Assembly: GCA_014523625.1 (NCBI GenBank)
Contig: JAATVP010000170.1
Span: 1-9,338 of the forward strand
From: Nitrososphaerales archaeon TH5896
Lineage (GTDB): Archaea; Thermoproteota; Nitrososphaeria; Nitrososphaerales; Nitrososphaeraceae
Direction: 5' to 3'
DNA length: 9,338 bases
Below the pieces are notes generated by a model. The model was not told where the DNA came from. It searched no databases and saw only the letters and a list, made by a program, of their open reading frames with translations. Shown here in pieces: positions 1 through 6,607 of this stretch (positions are counted from its first letter, which is position 1; each line of letters begins with the position of its first letter). Both the position numbers and the translations under genes were made by a program.

Positions 1-327
1 AATCATTATAAAATACTGAGAAACCGTTAGTCCAACATGCATTCGTCTGATGTGCCTAACTTTAGATCTGACTACTAGGGTTGTTCTGCTAACAAATTGC
101 AGAACAAAGAGCTGGCAAATTATTGTGATACTCCCCAAAACCACAAAAAGAATAACACCATCTAATGAAGATACCGAAATACCAAGTCCTGAACTCACCT
201 GGTTAATAATAGTATCTAAAGAGAGTATTCCGATTAGCACATAAACTAAGATGTTAATCCGCTTAATGCCAGAGTCCCTGGCTCTACAAAACTGGAGATA
301 AAAATAGTTTAGGCTGTTCCTTGACAC
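1..327 (-). CDS. Polytopic membrane protein, 5' part only (paralogue of the 1240-2655 protein)
   Basis: An open frame of 109 codons runs off the left edge without a stop, so only the N-terminus is visible. From the GTG at 327 there is a basic N-terminus (RARDSGIKR, residues 15-23), a first membrane segment at about 24-43, a second at about 57-79, and the start of a third from about 97. It aligns without gaps to the 471-residue protein at 1240-2655 around the end of TM2: QLFVLQFVSR here against QYFILRFVSE there, then VRSKVRHIRRMHVGLTVSQY against IRAKDRYFNMIHLIVTVAQY. I therefore call it a member of the same family, function unknown. The start is uncertain: GTG 327 is the only reasonable codon after the in-frame TAA upstream, and it has no convincing ribosome site. 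It begins 17 nt after the stop of the NMT-rich peptide gene (345-530), which suggests co-transcription. Confidence 0.72.
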   Translation of the reverse strand, partial: MSRNSLNYFYLQFCRARDSGIKRINILVYVLIGILSLDTIINQVSSGLGISVSSLDGVILFVVLGSITIICQLFVLQFVSRTTLVVRSKVRHIRRMHVGLTVSQYFIMI

Positions 328-344
328 GGGCTTAGCTTACTCAG

Positions 345-530
345 CTATGGTGTGCCCAATAACGCGGAGACATTACCTGAGCCCATATCAGTCATATTTC
401 CAGTCATGTTTCCAGTCATATTACCTTGTGCCAAGACTTCTGTAGTCAACGGGACTGTTGCTACGCTTGCCATTCCAATTCCGACGAACGCTAGCAACAC
501 CAGTAGCGTCATCAATCTTATGTTAGCCAT
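345..530 (-). CDS. Small exported Met/NMT-repeat peptide
   Basis: A 61-residue protein. Residues 1-35 form a signal peptide (MANIR, then a hydrophobic core, likely cleaved near VLAQ|G). The predicted mature part is only about 26 residues and contains GNMTGNMTGNMTDMG (36-50) followed by NVS (53-55), giving four N-glycosylation sequons at N37, N41, N45 and N53 and a regular Met every four residues. The coding DNA is a 12-bp tandem repeat (plus-strand unit GTCATATTTCCA, 391-426). A TATA box lies about 26 nt upstream of the ATG, so the mRNA is probably leaderless. The membrane-protein gene starts 17 nt downstream. The antisense frame is also open here, but the signal peptide, repeat structure and promoter support this strand. 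It resembles the 2840-3106 product in layout. The function is unknown; surface glycopeptide or copper-binding Met motif are guesses. Confidence 0.75.
   Translation of the reverse strand: MANIRLMTLLVLLAFVGIGMASVATVPLTTEVLAQGNMTGNMTGNMTDMGSGNVSALLGTP
391..426. repeat. 12-bp tandem repeat encoding GNMT
   Basis: Three near-identical units (GTCATATTTCCA, GTCATGTTTCCA, GTCATATTACCT) lie in frame in the 345-530 gene. Confidence 0.8.
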
Positions 531-551
531 TCCTTAAGGGAACATATATGA

Positions 552-559
552 TATATAAA
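552..559 (-). promoter_or_regulatory. TATA box for the 345-530 gene
   Basis: On the minus strand this reads TTTATATA inside TTTTTATATATC. Its centre is about 26 nt upstream of the ATG at 530, the spacing at which archaeal transcription starts, so initiation should fall at or next to the start codon (leaderless mRNA). Confidence 0.65.
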
Positions 560-714
560 AACATTGCCTACTTTGTAAGTCCTGTGCAAGAATAGATCTA
601 GATTACAGTCGTATCTCTGATGTCTGTCAATAATAACGATATTAAAATGAATGCTAATGTCAGAGGAGTAGGGAGCACATACACAAGCGATTTGGAATGA
701 TCAAAGACCAATAA

Positions 715-1227
715 TCAATTGTAGAGATTGGAGGGCAGCTTCACTTTTTTTGGTTTGAATTCTGCTAATGCAGTTACTGGATTTAAGTACATAGTTACTT
801 CCATAGCCTGAGATTCTGATCCTTGAGCATTTTTCTTAAAGTAGCTCTCAAGACAGGTCCTAATTGATATGGCACTGTCTAGATCGTCATCTATTACTAG
901 AATCTGCTTAGTAACACTAGCCAATTCATTCCCTACCTTGAAAGAGTCAGTATTTTTTGTATTTGTCTTCTCAGATGAGGATGATTCAAACGCAACAGTT
1001 TGATTTGGATCAGTTGGTGTCAGATTTTTGTTAGATTCGGAATTGGCTAGATCTTCTGCAGAAATAAATCGATTTATCGTATTATGCGTTTGAGAAATAT
1101 CTGTTGTGCCCGAGAATACTTTGGAATTCAGGTCCGTTGACTTAACTGTCGGGTCATACCCACTTGCAGCTGAGTTTACTACTATTGAAATCGAAGTTCT
1201 AAAGCCCTCGCCGAGATTAATGGTCAT
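715..1227 (-). pseudogene. Truncated response-regulator receiver protein lacking the phospho-acceptor Asp
   Basis: A 170-residue frame. Residues 1-105 are a Ser/Thr/Asn-rich extension. Residues 107-159 are the first part of a CheY-like receiver, starting QILVIDDDLDSAISIRTCLE with the acidic pocket at D113-D115. The protein then leaves the family after ALAEFKP and ends in an unrelated tail, KKVKLPSNLYN. The strand carrying the phospho-acceptor Asp, the switch Ser/Thr and the KP motif are missing, whereas the paralogue at 4504-5076 has all of them. DNA at 751-964 matches 4741-4954 with about 18 mismatches in 214 positions by hand count, including an identical 81-bp run (884-964). It starts 12 nt after the membrane-protein stop at 1240, so it probably shares that transcript. 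It may still be translated, but it cannot work as a phospho-receiver. It could instead be a decaying duplicate or a competitor of the intact copy. Confidence 0.7.
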
Positions 1228-1239
1228 TGAATGGTAAGC

Positions 1240-2655
1240 TCATGACGAATTATTATTACCCCAATAAGTCTCCCTATGTTGGTTCTTGGTTTTGCCAACT
1301 TCCTGCAATACTTCTTCTAGATAACTCTTGATATCTTCTTCTTTCATATTTGCTTCTATTCCTGTTTTCTGCTCTAATTCCTTCTCTTGTTCCTGAAGAA
1401 CGTCCTTGAAACGATCGACTGTTCTTAGTATTTCCTGCTGCATATGCGCGGTTCCGATGCTACTCAACAAGTTTGAGTCCTGAGTAGCAACCTTCTTGAT
1501 TGATTCACGTAGCTGATAATCCTGGGAAATAGATATTGCCGTACAGTACACACCAAGAAAGATCATATATGCGGATAGCGGTAGAGGAATCAATGTTGCG
1601 ACGCCGAATGGGGGATAAGATGCAGCCGTAAGGGTAAGGTTGTTTGATATAAAATGCAATACAAAGCCAAAAGCTGCAATTATAAGATACCTTTTCACAA
1701 TGCTATCCGGACGTATGGTTTTTGCCACAGTCCAAAAGGCAATTCCAATAAGGATGCCACCAGCTGAAGTACTCAATGAAGTAATCAACCAATAATAAAA
1801 TGACTCTGTATCTGATTCAAGAGTAATTAGCCCAAAATTTTCAAGTGAAGTGATGATTTTATACAGAATAGGCAGAGATATGACAAGCCAGAATTTTATT
1901 CGTCCTATTTTTTTGGAATAATGATGTAAGAGAAGCGCCGTTCCGGCCATCAATATAACAAATGCTATTGTATAAGTATACTGATAAGTATCAAATGTAT
2001 TTGCTAAAAATGAGCCTGGCTCGAAGTAATCAGATGGAAAAGTAACTTCCGATTGAGAAGTTCTAATTGGTTCCTTTTCTGACATAAGAAGGAATTCGTT
2101 TACTGAAATGAATGCCAGACCGAACGCGAATAATGCAAAGGATGAAGCATATAGCAAAACAACAACGGAATTCTTATTTGTTCTATACCATGAAAAGAAC
2201 CTTTGTGCGCAAAGACAGAGTATACCCACAGTCAAGAAGCCGGTAACACCTGTGATTGCTGTAAGCAAAATAGTGTGATATTTGGAGGTTATGAGGATCT
2301 CTAATACAATAAATATCATAATAGCTACTAGGGAGTATTGTGCAACAGTTACGATCAGGTGAATCATATTGAAATATCGATCTTTTGCTCTTATTTCCCG
2401 GCTATTTTCACTCACAAATCTCAAGATAAAATACTGACCGACACTGTATACTGCGCATATGATAACGAAGAAGAATATGCTCCAACTGGAAATCAATATC
2501 GGAACGATAAAATCGCTCACATAGTTGATCATTATATCAGGTATCAAAACTGCTACCATGATACAGAAAATTACTAAGATTGTCCTACTATTGTTCTCTT
2601 TTAATTTGACTGAGATATTCCTCAGCAAAGATTTGGGGTTCTTATTTATGTTCAC
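1240..2655 (-). CDS. Polytopic membrane protein (about 10 TM) with cytosolic coiled-coil tail
   Basis: A 471-residue protein of unknown function. By eye, membrane segments lie near 26-45, 50-75, 98-121, 127-150, 163-185, 226-243, 254-273, 288-310, 322-338 and 348-373, with a larger polar loop at about 190-224. From about 380 the chain is soluble, charged and heptad-like (VDRFKDVLQEQEKELEQKTG, 413-432; then KEEDIKSYLEEVLQEVGKTK, 438-457), predicted cytosolic. No histidine kinase, cyclase or transporter motif is visible. The layout suggests a sensor or scaffold that passes a signal through its tail, and the receiver gene begins 12 nt after its stop. The start is GTG 2655 because an in-frame TAA lies three codons upstream and the next in-frame ATG is inside TM1; AAAGGAAC just before it is a weak ribosome site. 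A 15-codon ORF (2642-2689) overlaps the start out of frame. Relatives in this window are 1-327 and the fragment at 6608-6786. Confidence 0.82.
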   Translation of the reverse strand: MNINKNPKSLLRNISVKLKENNSRTILVIFCIMVAVLIPDIMINYVSDFIVPILISSWSIFFFVIICAVYSVGQYFILRFVSENSREIRAKDRYFNMIHLIVTVAQYSLVAIMIFIVLEILITSKYHTILLTAITGVTGFLTVGILCLCAQRFFSWYRTNKNSVVVLLYASSFALFAFGLAFISVNEFLLMSEKEPIRTSQSEVTFPSDYFEPGSFLANTFDTYQYTYTIAFVILMAGTALLLHHYSKKIGRIKFWLVISLPILYKIITSLENFGLITLESDTESFYYWLITSLSTSAGGILIGIAFWTVAKTIRPDSIVKRYLIIAAFGFVLHFISNNLTLTAASYPPFGVATLIPLPLSAYMIFLGVYCTAISISQDYQLRESIKKVATQDSNLLSSIGTAHMQQEILRTVDRFKDVLQEQEKELEQKTGIEANMKEEDIKSYLEEVLQEVGKTKNQHRETYWGNNNSS

Positions 2656-2696
2656 GTTCCTTTACCATTTCAAATTTAGTCACAGACATTTACTCC

Positions 2697-2703
2697 AAAA
2701 AAA
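2697..2703 (-). terminator. Possible U-tract terminator after the 2840-3106 gene
   Basis: A run of seven A on the plus strand gives U7 in the minus-strand transcript, about 140 nt beyond the stop of the NMT-repeat gene and before the membrane-protein gene. Archaeal terminators are often simple U-tracts, but one T7 run in AT-rich DNA is weak evidence. Confidence 0.2.
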
Positions 2704-2839
2704 TGTGAGGAAAGACATACTGCTATTAACGTCAGGTTTGGTTTTTTTCTCATCGAACAAAAGATGAGCTTGCATACTCTGTTAACGGTTATTGAAAGGC
2801 TGCTTTATACTAATCCAATGTTTGTGCCATCTACTATGA

Positions 2840-3106
2840 TTAGTCACTGTCTGTATAGCACGTGCCACCGCACCTTCCCCCTCCTGAGATGTGGCCAGAC
2901 GCCTCCGCCATATTGCCCATGGTCATATTTCCTCCTGTCATATTTCCTCCTGTCATATTTCCAGCCATGGTTGCATTATCAACCACAGTCTGAGCCATCG
3001 CAGGGTTTGTTACAGTGAATCCGTTTGTTCCAGTGAATCCCGTCGTCGCTAGAATTCCAGCTCCTATGAAAATTGCAATCAACGCCGAGAACGTTATTTT
3101 AGCCAT
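2840..3106 (-). CDS. Small exported NMT-repeat protein with a C-terminal CGGTC motif
   Basis: An 88-residue protein. Residues 1-38 are a signal peptide (MAKITFSALIAIFIGAGIL, likely cleaved after AMA in NPAMAQ). The mature part contains NATMAGNMTGGNMTGG (44-59) and NMTMGNMAEASGH (60-72), giving sequons at N44, N50, N55 and N60 and regularly spaced Met residues. It ends in a Gly-rich stretch with Cys79 and Cys83 (CGGTC) and an acidic terminus. The repeat is encoded by a 15-bp tandem unit (plus strand 2922-2962), not the 12-bp unit of the 345-530 gene, although the overall layout is the same. A TATA-like CCTTAAATA sits at the leaderless spacing upstream. The next gene on this strand is the 10-TM membrane protein, repeating the order seen at 530-1. 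The Met/His/Cys content would suit copper binding and the sequons would suit glycosylation; both are inference. Confidence 0.78.
   Translation of the reverse strand: MAKITFSALIAIFIGAGILATTGFTGTNGFTVTNPAMAQTVVDNATMAGNMTGGNMTGGNMTMGNMAEASGHISGGGRCGGTCYTDSD
2922..2962. repeat. 15-bp tandem repeat encoding GGNMT
   Basis: The unit GTCATATTTCCTCCT occurs at 2922-2936 and 2937-2951, followed by a partial third copy (2952-2962). It lies in frame in the 2840-3106 gene, so gain or loss of a unit changes the number of sequons without a frameshift. Confidence 0.85.
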
Positions 3107-3130
3107 TAATAGGTTAGATCTCTATAGTAC

Positions 3131-3139
3131 TATTTAAGG
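3131..3139 (-). promoter_or_regulatory. TATA-like box for the 2840-3106 gene
   Basis: The minus strand reads CCTTAAATA, 25-33 nt upstream of the ATG at 3106, which fits archaeal leaderless initiation. Confidence 0.55.
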
Positions 3140-3763
3140 AGATGTAACTCTATAAAGGAATCCATTAGGAATTCATTTTAGGTTGATTGTGATCCGCAAA
3201 AGTAAGGAACACTGCAACAATCGCCTTCTAATATCATAAATATTAGATTGAAGGAAAGATCCGAGCGCATTATTCTCTAAATAACTCTCACCTAAAAGTT
3301 CCCTGCATAGTCCTTGGGAGTTACGTTATGGCAAGCCAGCAATTTAAAAACTTAGCCCTCATTGCACTTGGAAGAATATCTGGGTATGAAACCTTTAATT
3401 CATAGCTAAAACCTATTTTGTAAAGGAATAACTGTAGGTAGCACGACCGTGGCAAAAATCTTCCAAGGTATTTTCTAGTGGAAGCCTCCTGATTGTGTAA
3501 GATAAGCTCTAGGGGTTCAGAAAACCTTTGCGTATGTCTATACTCCCAATGAGCAGTTTGTTATATGTATTTGGTGAAATCCAAGAACTTATTCGGCCGG
3601 CCTTTGGAATTGGCTCTGCATGGGAGGACTACAAGGGCCACCGCTGTTCAGAAACTGACGCATCATGCAAGCACTATTCATCTAACAATGTTTTGTTACG
3701 GGCCCTTTTTCAATATCTACAAAAAAACCAACCGATTCAATCTGTAATTATTCGAACTGAATA
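3140..3763. other. Gene-poor stretch, about 620 bp, possibly holding decayed coding remnants
   Basis: I find no supportable gene here. An 8-bp inverted repeat with a 5-nt loop (TCTAATAT...ATATTAGA) lies at 3227-3247. Two overlapping plus-strand frames are open at about 3528-3767. One contains FGRPLELALHGRTTR and then YGPFFNIYKKT, loosely like the N-terminus of some archaeal IS transposases, but the match is too weak to call. On the minus strand, short open pieces in different frames (for example SLSYTIRRLPLENTLEDF near 3420-3510) look coding-like but are interrupted by stops. The likeliest reading is old, decayed DNA next to the helicase remnant. Confidence 0.4.
3227..3247. repeat. Short inverted repeat (8-bp arms, 5-nt loop)
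   Basis: The arms TCTAATAT and ATATTAGA pair perfectly around CATAA. The site is AT-rich and not next to a clear gene end, so it may be chance, an operator or a weak hairpin. Confidence 0.35.
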
Positions 3764-4500
3764 TTAGGTGGTTCTCTTACGCCAATAATTGAGATACGGA
3801 TTATGCCCCGACCACCCGTTAACCATCATCTCGAAGTTTCCCAAAATGATTAATTTTTCTTTAGATCCAGAAATGGCTACGTTGAGATCCTGAAGGGTCC
3901 CTGCTGCACCTACTATCCTTTCAGAATTATTTCTAACAAGGGAGAAAAGTACTATGTCTGATTGAGTACCTAGGGCTCCTGTAGTAGTTGTTACTCTGAT
4001 ATTAGATATACCCATCATTTAGAGATAATACCTTTGCAATTTCTGCCCTGTAAACCTAGTAACCATAACTATCGATTTTTTGGTTAAAGTTCTCAAATGA
4101 CTACAAATTTTTGCGCAAGCTCTTGCTTCATGATCATTCAACCACGAGGAAGCTAGAACCTCTTACTCAGTTCCATCCATATCCACCCATGTTATAACTT
4201 CATCGGGATCAATAGTCTCCCTATATGGGATGTCAGGAGCATGGACTAATGTCAATTTTCTCATTGCAATATCATTCGCAGATGTTAATCCACCATACAG
4301 CAAATTCAATAACTAACCCTGATAATTTATCAGGAAATCGATGCGTGATATTGAGAATGTCTGATCTAGCCCTTTTAGTTACCCACTCAATAGCGCTCGC
4401 ACCCCTATTTGTTAGATTGCTTCGGATCGATTGCTCCGTCATTGATCAAAACATACGGTTCTTCCCCCCGGCAATGTTTTGGGTCTGAATCCACTGGTCG
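3764..4500 (-). pseudogene. Decayed C-terminal half of a superfamily 1 (DNA2/NAM7-type) helicase
   Basis: Reading the minus strand through its stops recovers a continuous helicase C-terminal domain. In order: RSDILNITHRFPDKLSGLV (near 4370-4310, in a shifted frame), where this family has the QYRM-like motif; then LLYGGL and VITWVDMDGTE; SSWLNDHEARACAKI, matching the family's S..N..EA segment; SIVMVTRFTGQK, matching its 'ITPYxxQ'; TTTTGALGTQSDIVLFSLVR, matching motif V ('TVDxFQGxExDIVxxSxVR'); and LNVAISGSKEKLIILGNFEM, matching motif VI ('NVALTRAKxxLIIVGN'). Decay is plain. There are in-frame TAA codons at 4163-4165 and 4019-4021, a frameshift near 4290-4320, and the motif VI Arg is replaced (TRAK to SGSK). 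The Walker A/B half is absent: the intact receiver gene begins at 4504, where it would lie. The 84-codon frame at 3764-4018 is only the last piece. Family assignment is by recognisable motif order, not a search. Confidence 0.8.
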
Positions 4501-4503
4501 ACC

Positions 4504-5076
4504 CTAGAATAATTCCTGAATCACACGATTTATTAGATAGGCTCTTGTTGCTGGTTTCTTTATGAAGCAGCCAAAACTCTCAACTGGATGGTGGATTTCT
4601 CGTATTGCTTCGTAGTTCACTTCCCCAGATGACATAAAACAAACTTTGATGTTGAGATCAAGCTTTACTATTTTTTCAACGAGTTCATAGCCATTTACAG
4701 TAGGCATGTTAATATCGACAAGTACAAGATCGTAGTAATATGGTTTGAATTCTGCTAATGCGGTTACTGGATTTGAGTACATTGATACTTCCATAACTTG
4801 AAATTCTGACCCTTGAGCATCTTTTTTGAAGTAAGTCTCGAGGCATGTCCTAATTGCTATGGCACTGTCTAGGTCGTCATCTATTACTAGAATCTGCTTA
4901 GTAACACTAGCCAATTCATTCCCTACCTTGAAAGAGTCAGTATTTTTTGTATTTTTTATAACTGCCTTCTCAGATGGGGACGATTCAGAAATGTATTGAT
5001 TTATCCTATGATTCAATCGAGACTTATCTGTTGTGCTCAAAGATATTCTCGAGTTCAGGTCCGCGATCTTTACCAC
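4504..5076 (-). CDS. Response regulator, single receiver domain with N-terminal extension
   Basis: A 190-residue protein. Residues 1-57 are a polar extension and about 60-190 a complete CheY-like receiver. Key residues are the acidic pocket D66-D68 (QILVIDDDLD), phospho-acceptor D121 in LVLVDINMP, the switch Ser in FMSSG (S149) and the conserved Lys of IKKP (K174). There is no output domain, so it should act by protein contact, receiving phosphate from a histidine kinase not present in this window. It is the intact paralogue of the truncated gene at 715-1227, and its extension is also related (DLNSRISLSTTD against DLNSKVFSGTTD) with a shorter middle part. The start is GTG 5076; an in-frame TGA lies eight codons upstream with no other start between. 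A TATA box at 5110-5117 would give a leader of about 10 nt. Its 3' end abuts the helicase remnant. It stands alone rather than behind a membrane-protein gene. Confidence 0.9.
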   Translation of the reverse strand: MVKIADLNSRISLSTTDKSRLNHRINQYISESSPSEKAVIKNTKNTDSFKVGNELASVTKQILVIDDDLDSAIAIRTCLETYFKKDAQGSEFQVMEVSMYSNPVTALAEFKPYYYDLVLVDINMPTVNGYELVEKIVKLDLNIKVCFMSSGEVNYEAIREIHHPVESFGCFIKKPATRAYLINRVIQELF

Positions 5077-5109
5077 TTTAGAATAATGACAAGCTCAAGT
5101 TAATATTGA

Positions 5110-5117
5110 TTTATAAA
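5110..5117 (-). promoter_or_regulatory. TATA box for the response regulator gene
   Basis: TTTATAAA centred about 38 nt upstream of GTG 5076 predicts transcription start about 10 nt before the start codon. The match to the archaeal TATA consensus is good. Confidence 0.55.
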
Positions 5118-5300
5118 CGCCATTGTTAATTAGTCAGAACAGATACTTATACCTCAGCTATGCTTGTTATGAAGAATATCCCATTTTCAAACGACTTAAT
5201 GCAATGCAATCGCAGATATAGTCATTGATAGCTACACTATCTGGTCTTCAGAATTAGAATCAACAACGTAAAAAACCTTACAGAAAAAAAAGAGATATGT

Positions 5301-5328
5301 TAAGCATGCTTAGTCTATGCAATAACAT
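5301..5328 (+). repeat. Palindrome-headed repeat, copy 1
   Basis: TAAGCATGCTTAGTC (5301-5315) is identical to 7959-7973, and similarity continues for about 13 more bases (about 24 of 28 positions). The first 12 bases are a perfect palindrome. It lies 110-122 nt upstream of the TPR gene, where a regulator could bind. Confidence 0.6.
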
Positions 5329-5390
5329 AAGTAACAACAGGCCTTTCTATTAGCTATAAGATAAGTAGACTGACTCGGATTGGTAGATAC

Positions 5391-5398
5391 TATTAATA
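5391..5398 (+). promoter_or_regulatory. Possible TATA box for the TPR gene
   Basis: TATTAATA is centred about 28 nt before ATG 5423, the leaderless spacing, but is an imperfect TATA. An alternative is CTATAAGATA near 5354-5363, which would give a leader of roughly 40 nt. Confidence 0.35.
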
Positions 5399-5422
5399 GC
5401 TGTTTTTTATTGTTAAGGGTTA

Positions 5423-6595
5423 ATGCTAACGACTCTTGGAAGAGAATTCTTACTGTCTATATTATTATCATGTATCTCATTTGTTTCTGTCTATTTGGGG
5501 GTATGTTCTGTACCGTGTAACGGCCAGTATTTGGCTTTTGCACAGGGTGATAATACCACTACTGATCTTAGTCGATCTTCGAACGCAAGTGTCATTACTG
5601 TGAACCAGACAACTTCGGATGACGTCGAAAAATTATATAATGAGGGTTATTTAATGTCTAATCTGGGCAGATATAAGGATGCTATAAATTATTTTGACAA
5701 GGTATTGAAGATAGATCCACATCATATTGATTCATTATATTTCAAGGGCCTTACCCTTTCCGATCTAGGCAGAGATGATGAAGCCATAGAATATTTTGAT
5801 AGGCTATTAGTTCTTAAACCCGATTCGCTCCGTGCTCTAAGCAGCAAGGGTAATGCTCTATCCGAGTTGGGTCTATATGAGGAAGCGATTGTTAATTATG
5901 ATAGGGCCATAGCCGTAGACCCCAAAGCTATAGGGGTTGTGCATAACAAAGCTTTTGCCCTTTTCAATCTTGGAAGATACGAGGAAGCTTTGGGTAATTA
6001 CAATAAAGTATTGTCGATTGAAAAGAACAACTTAGATGCAATGAACGACAAGGGGAATACTCTTCTCAGATTACATAGGAATCAAGAAGCGCTTGACTAC
6101 TTTGACAAGATACTCGCCGTTGAGCCAAATAGGGTAGACTTTGTATACAACAAAGGTCTCGCTCTTTCTAGTTCTGGGAGATATCAAGAGGCGCTTGAAT
6201 ACTATGATAGGGCCGTTGCTATCGATCCTAATTATACCAGGGCACTAAATAATAAAGGATTCATATTATCTAATTTAGGGGAATACCAAGAAGCACTTGG
6301 CTATTTTAACAAGATATTGGTCATAGACCCTAATAATGTTGATGCCTTGAATAATAAAGGATATATTCTTTTTAAAGAAGGTAGATATCAAGAAGCACTT
6401 GACAACTATGATAAAGCCCTTGCCATAAATCCTTACTATGTCAAGGCATTGAATAATAAGGGATATACTCTATATGATTTAGGAAAATATCAGGAAGCCA
6501 TAACCTATTCTGATAAAGTCCTAGCAATCGATGGTCATCACGGTCAGGCATTAGATCTTAAGGGTAAAGCCTTACGTGCGATCGATGGTGAGTGA
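5423..6595 (+). CDS. Exported tetratricopeptide-repeat protein
   Basis: A 390-residue protein. Residues 1-41 are a signal peptide (hydrophobic LLSILLSCISFVSVYLGV, cleavage likely near AFAQ|G). A short Ser/Thr/Asn-rich linker (42-66) carries sequons NTT, NAS and NQT. From about 69 to 373 there are nine 34-residue TPR units, each with the pattern N.KG..L..LGRYQEAL.YYDKAL.IDPN, followed by a half unit (GQALDLKGKALRAI) that caps the solenoid. TPR solenoids bind peptides or other proteins; here the scaffold should face the outside of the cell or be anchored in the envelope. Repeats 6-9 are most alike, suggesting recent internal duplication. AAGGG (5415-5419) just before ATG 5423 could be a ribosome site. 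The next plus-strand gene is an exported M23 peptidase, so the two may act on the same surface substrate; that link is inference from position only. No catalytic domain is present. Confidence 0.9.
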   Translation: MLTTLGREFLLSILLSCISFVSVYLGVCSVPCNGQYLAFAQGDNTTTDLSRSSNASVITVNQTTSDDVEKLYNEGYLMSNLGRYKDAINYFDKVLKIDPHHIDSLYFKGLTLSDLGRDDEAIEYFDRLLVLKPDSLRALSSKGNALSELGLYEEAIVNYDRAIAVDPKAIGVVHNKAFALFNLGRYEEALGNYNKVLSIEKNNLDAMNDKGNTLLRLHRNQEALDYFDKILAVEPNRVDFVYNKGLALSSSGRYQEALEYYDRAVAIDPNYTRALNNKGFILSNLGEYQEALGYFNKILVIDPNNVDALNNKGYILFKEGRYQEALDNYDKALAINPYYVKALNNKGYTLYDLGKYQEAITYSDKVLAIDGHHGQALDLKGKALRAIDGE

Positions 6596-6607
6596 ATTGG
6601 TCCCGAA

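Larger units (their letters stand above)
5118..5422. other. Intergenic region between the divergent receiver and TPR genes
   Basis: About 305 bp without a gene. It contains the palindrome TAAGCATGCTTA (5301-5312) and a weak TATA-like TATTAATA (5391-5398). I see no tRNA, small ORF or coding remnant that I can support. Confidence 0.5.

Noticed and set aside
50..244. Plus-strand 64-codon ORF
   Set aside because: The minus strand here encodes membrane segments aligning with the 471-residue protein, so the plus frame is a shadow.
352..537. Plus-strand 61-codon ORF antisense to the NMT peptide
   Set aside because: It mirrors the minus-strand gene, which has the signal peptide, NMT repeats and correctly spaced TATA box.
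619..699. Plus-strand 26-codon ORF (MSVNNNDIKMNANVRGVGST...)
   Set aside because: It is short, with no TATA box or ribosome site and no recognisable motif; chance cannot be excluded.
3528..3767. Two overlapping plus-strand ORFs, one faintly transposase-like (FGRPLELALHGRTTR, YGPFFNIYKKT)
   Set aside because: Similarity is only an impression. There is no catalytic motif, no terminal inverted repeats and no target duplication, and the minus strand is equally open in places.
4225..4488. Plus-strand 87-codon ORF
   Set aside because: It is antisense to the helicase remnant, whose motif order is far more convincing.
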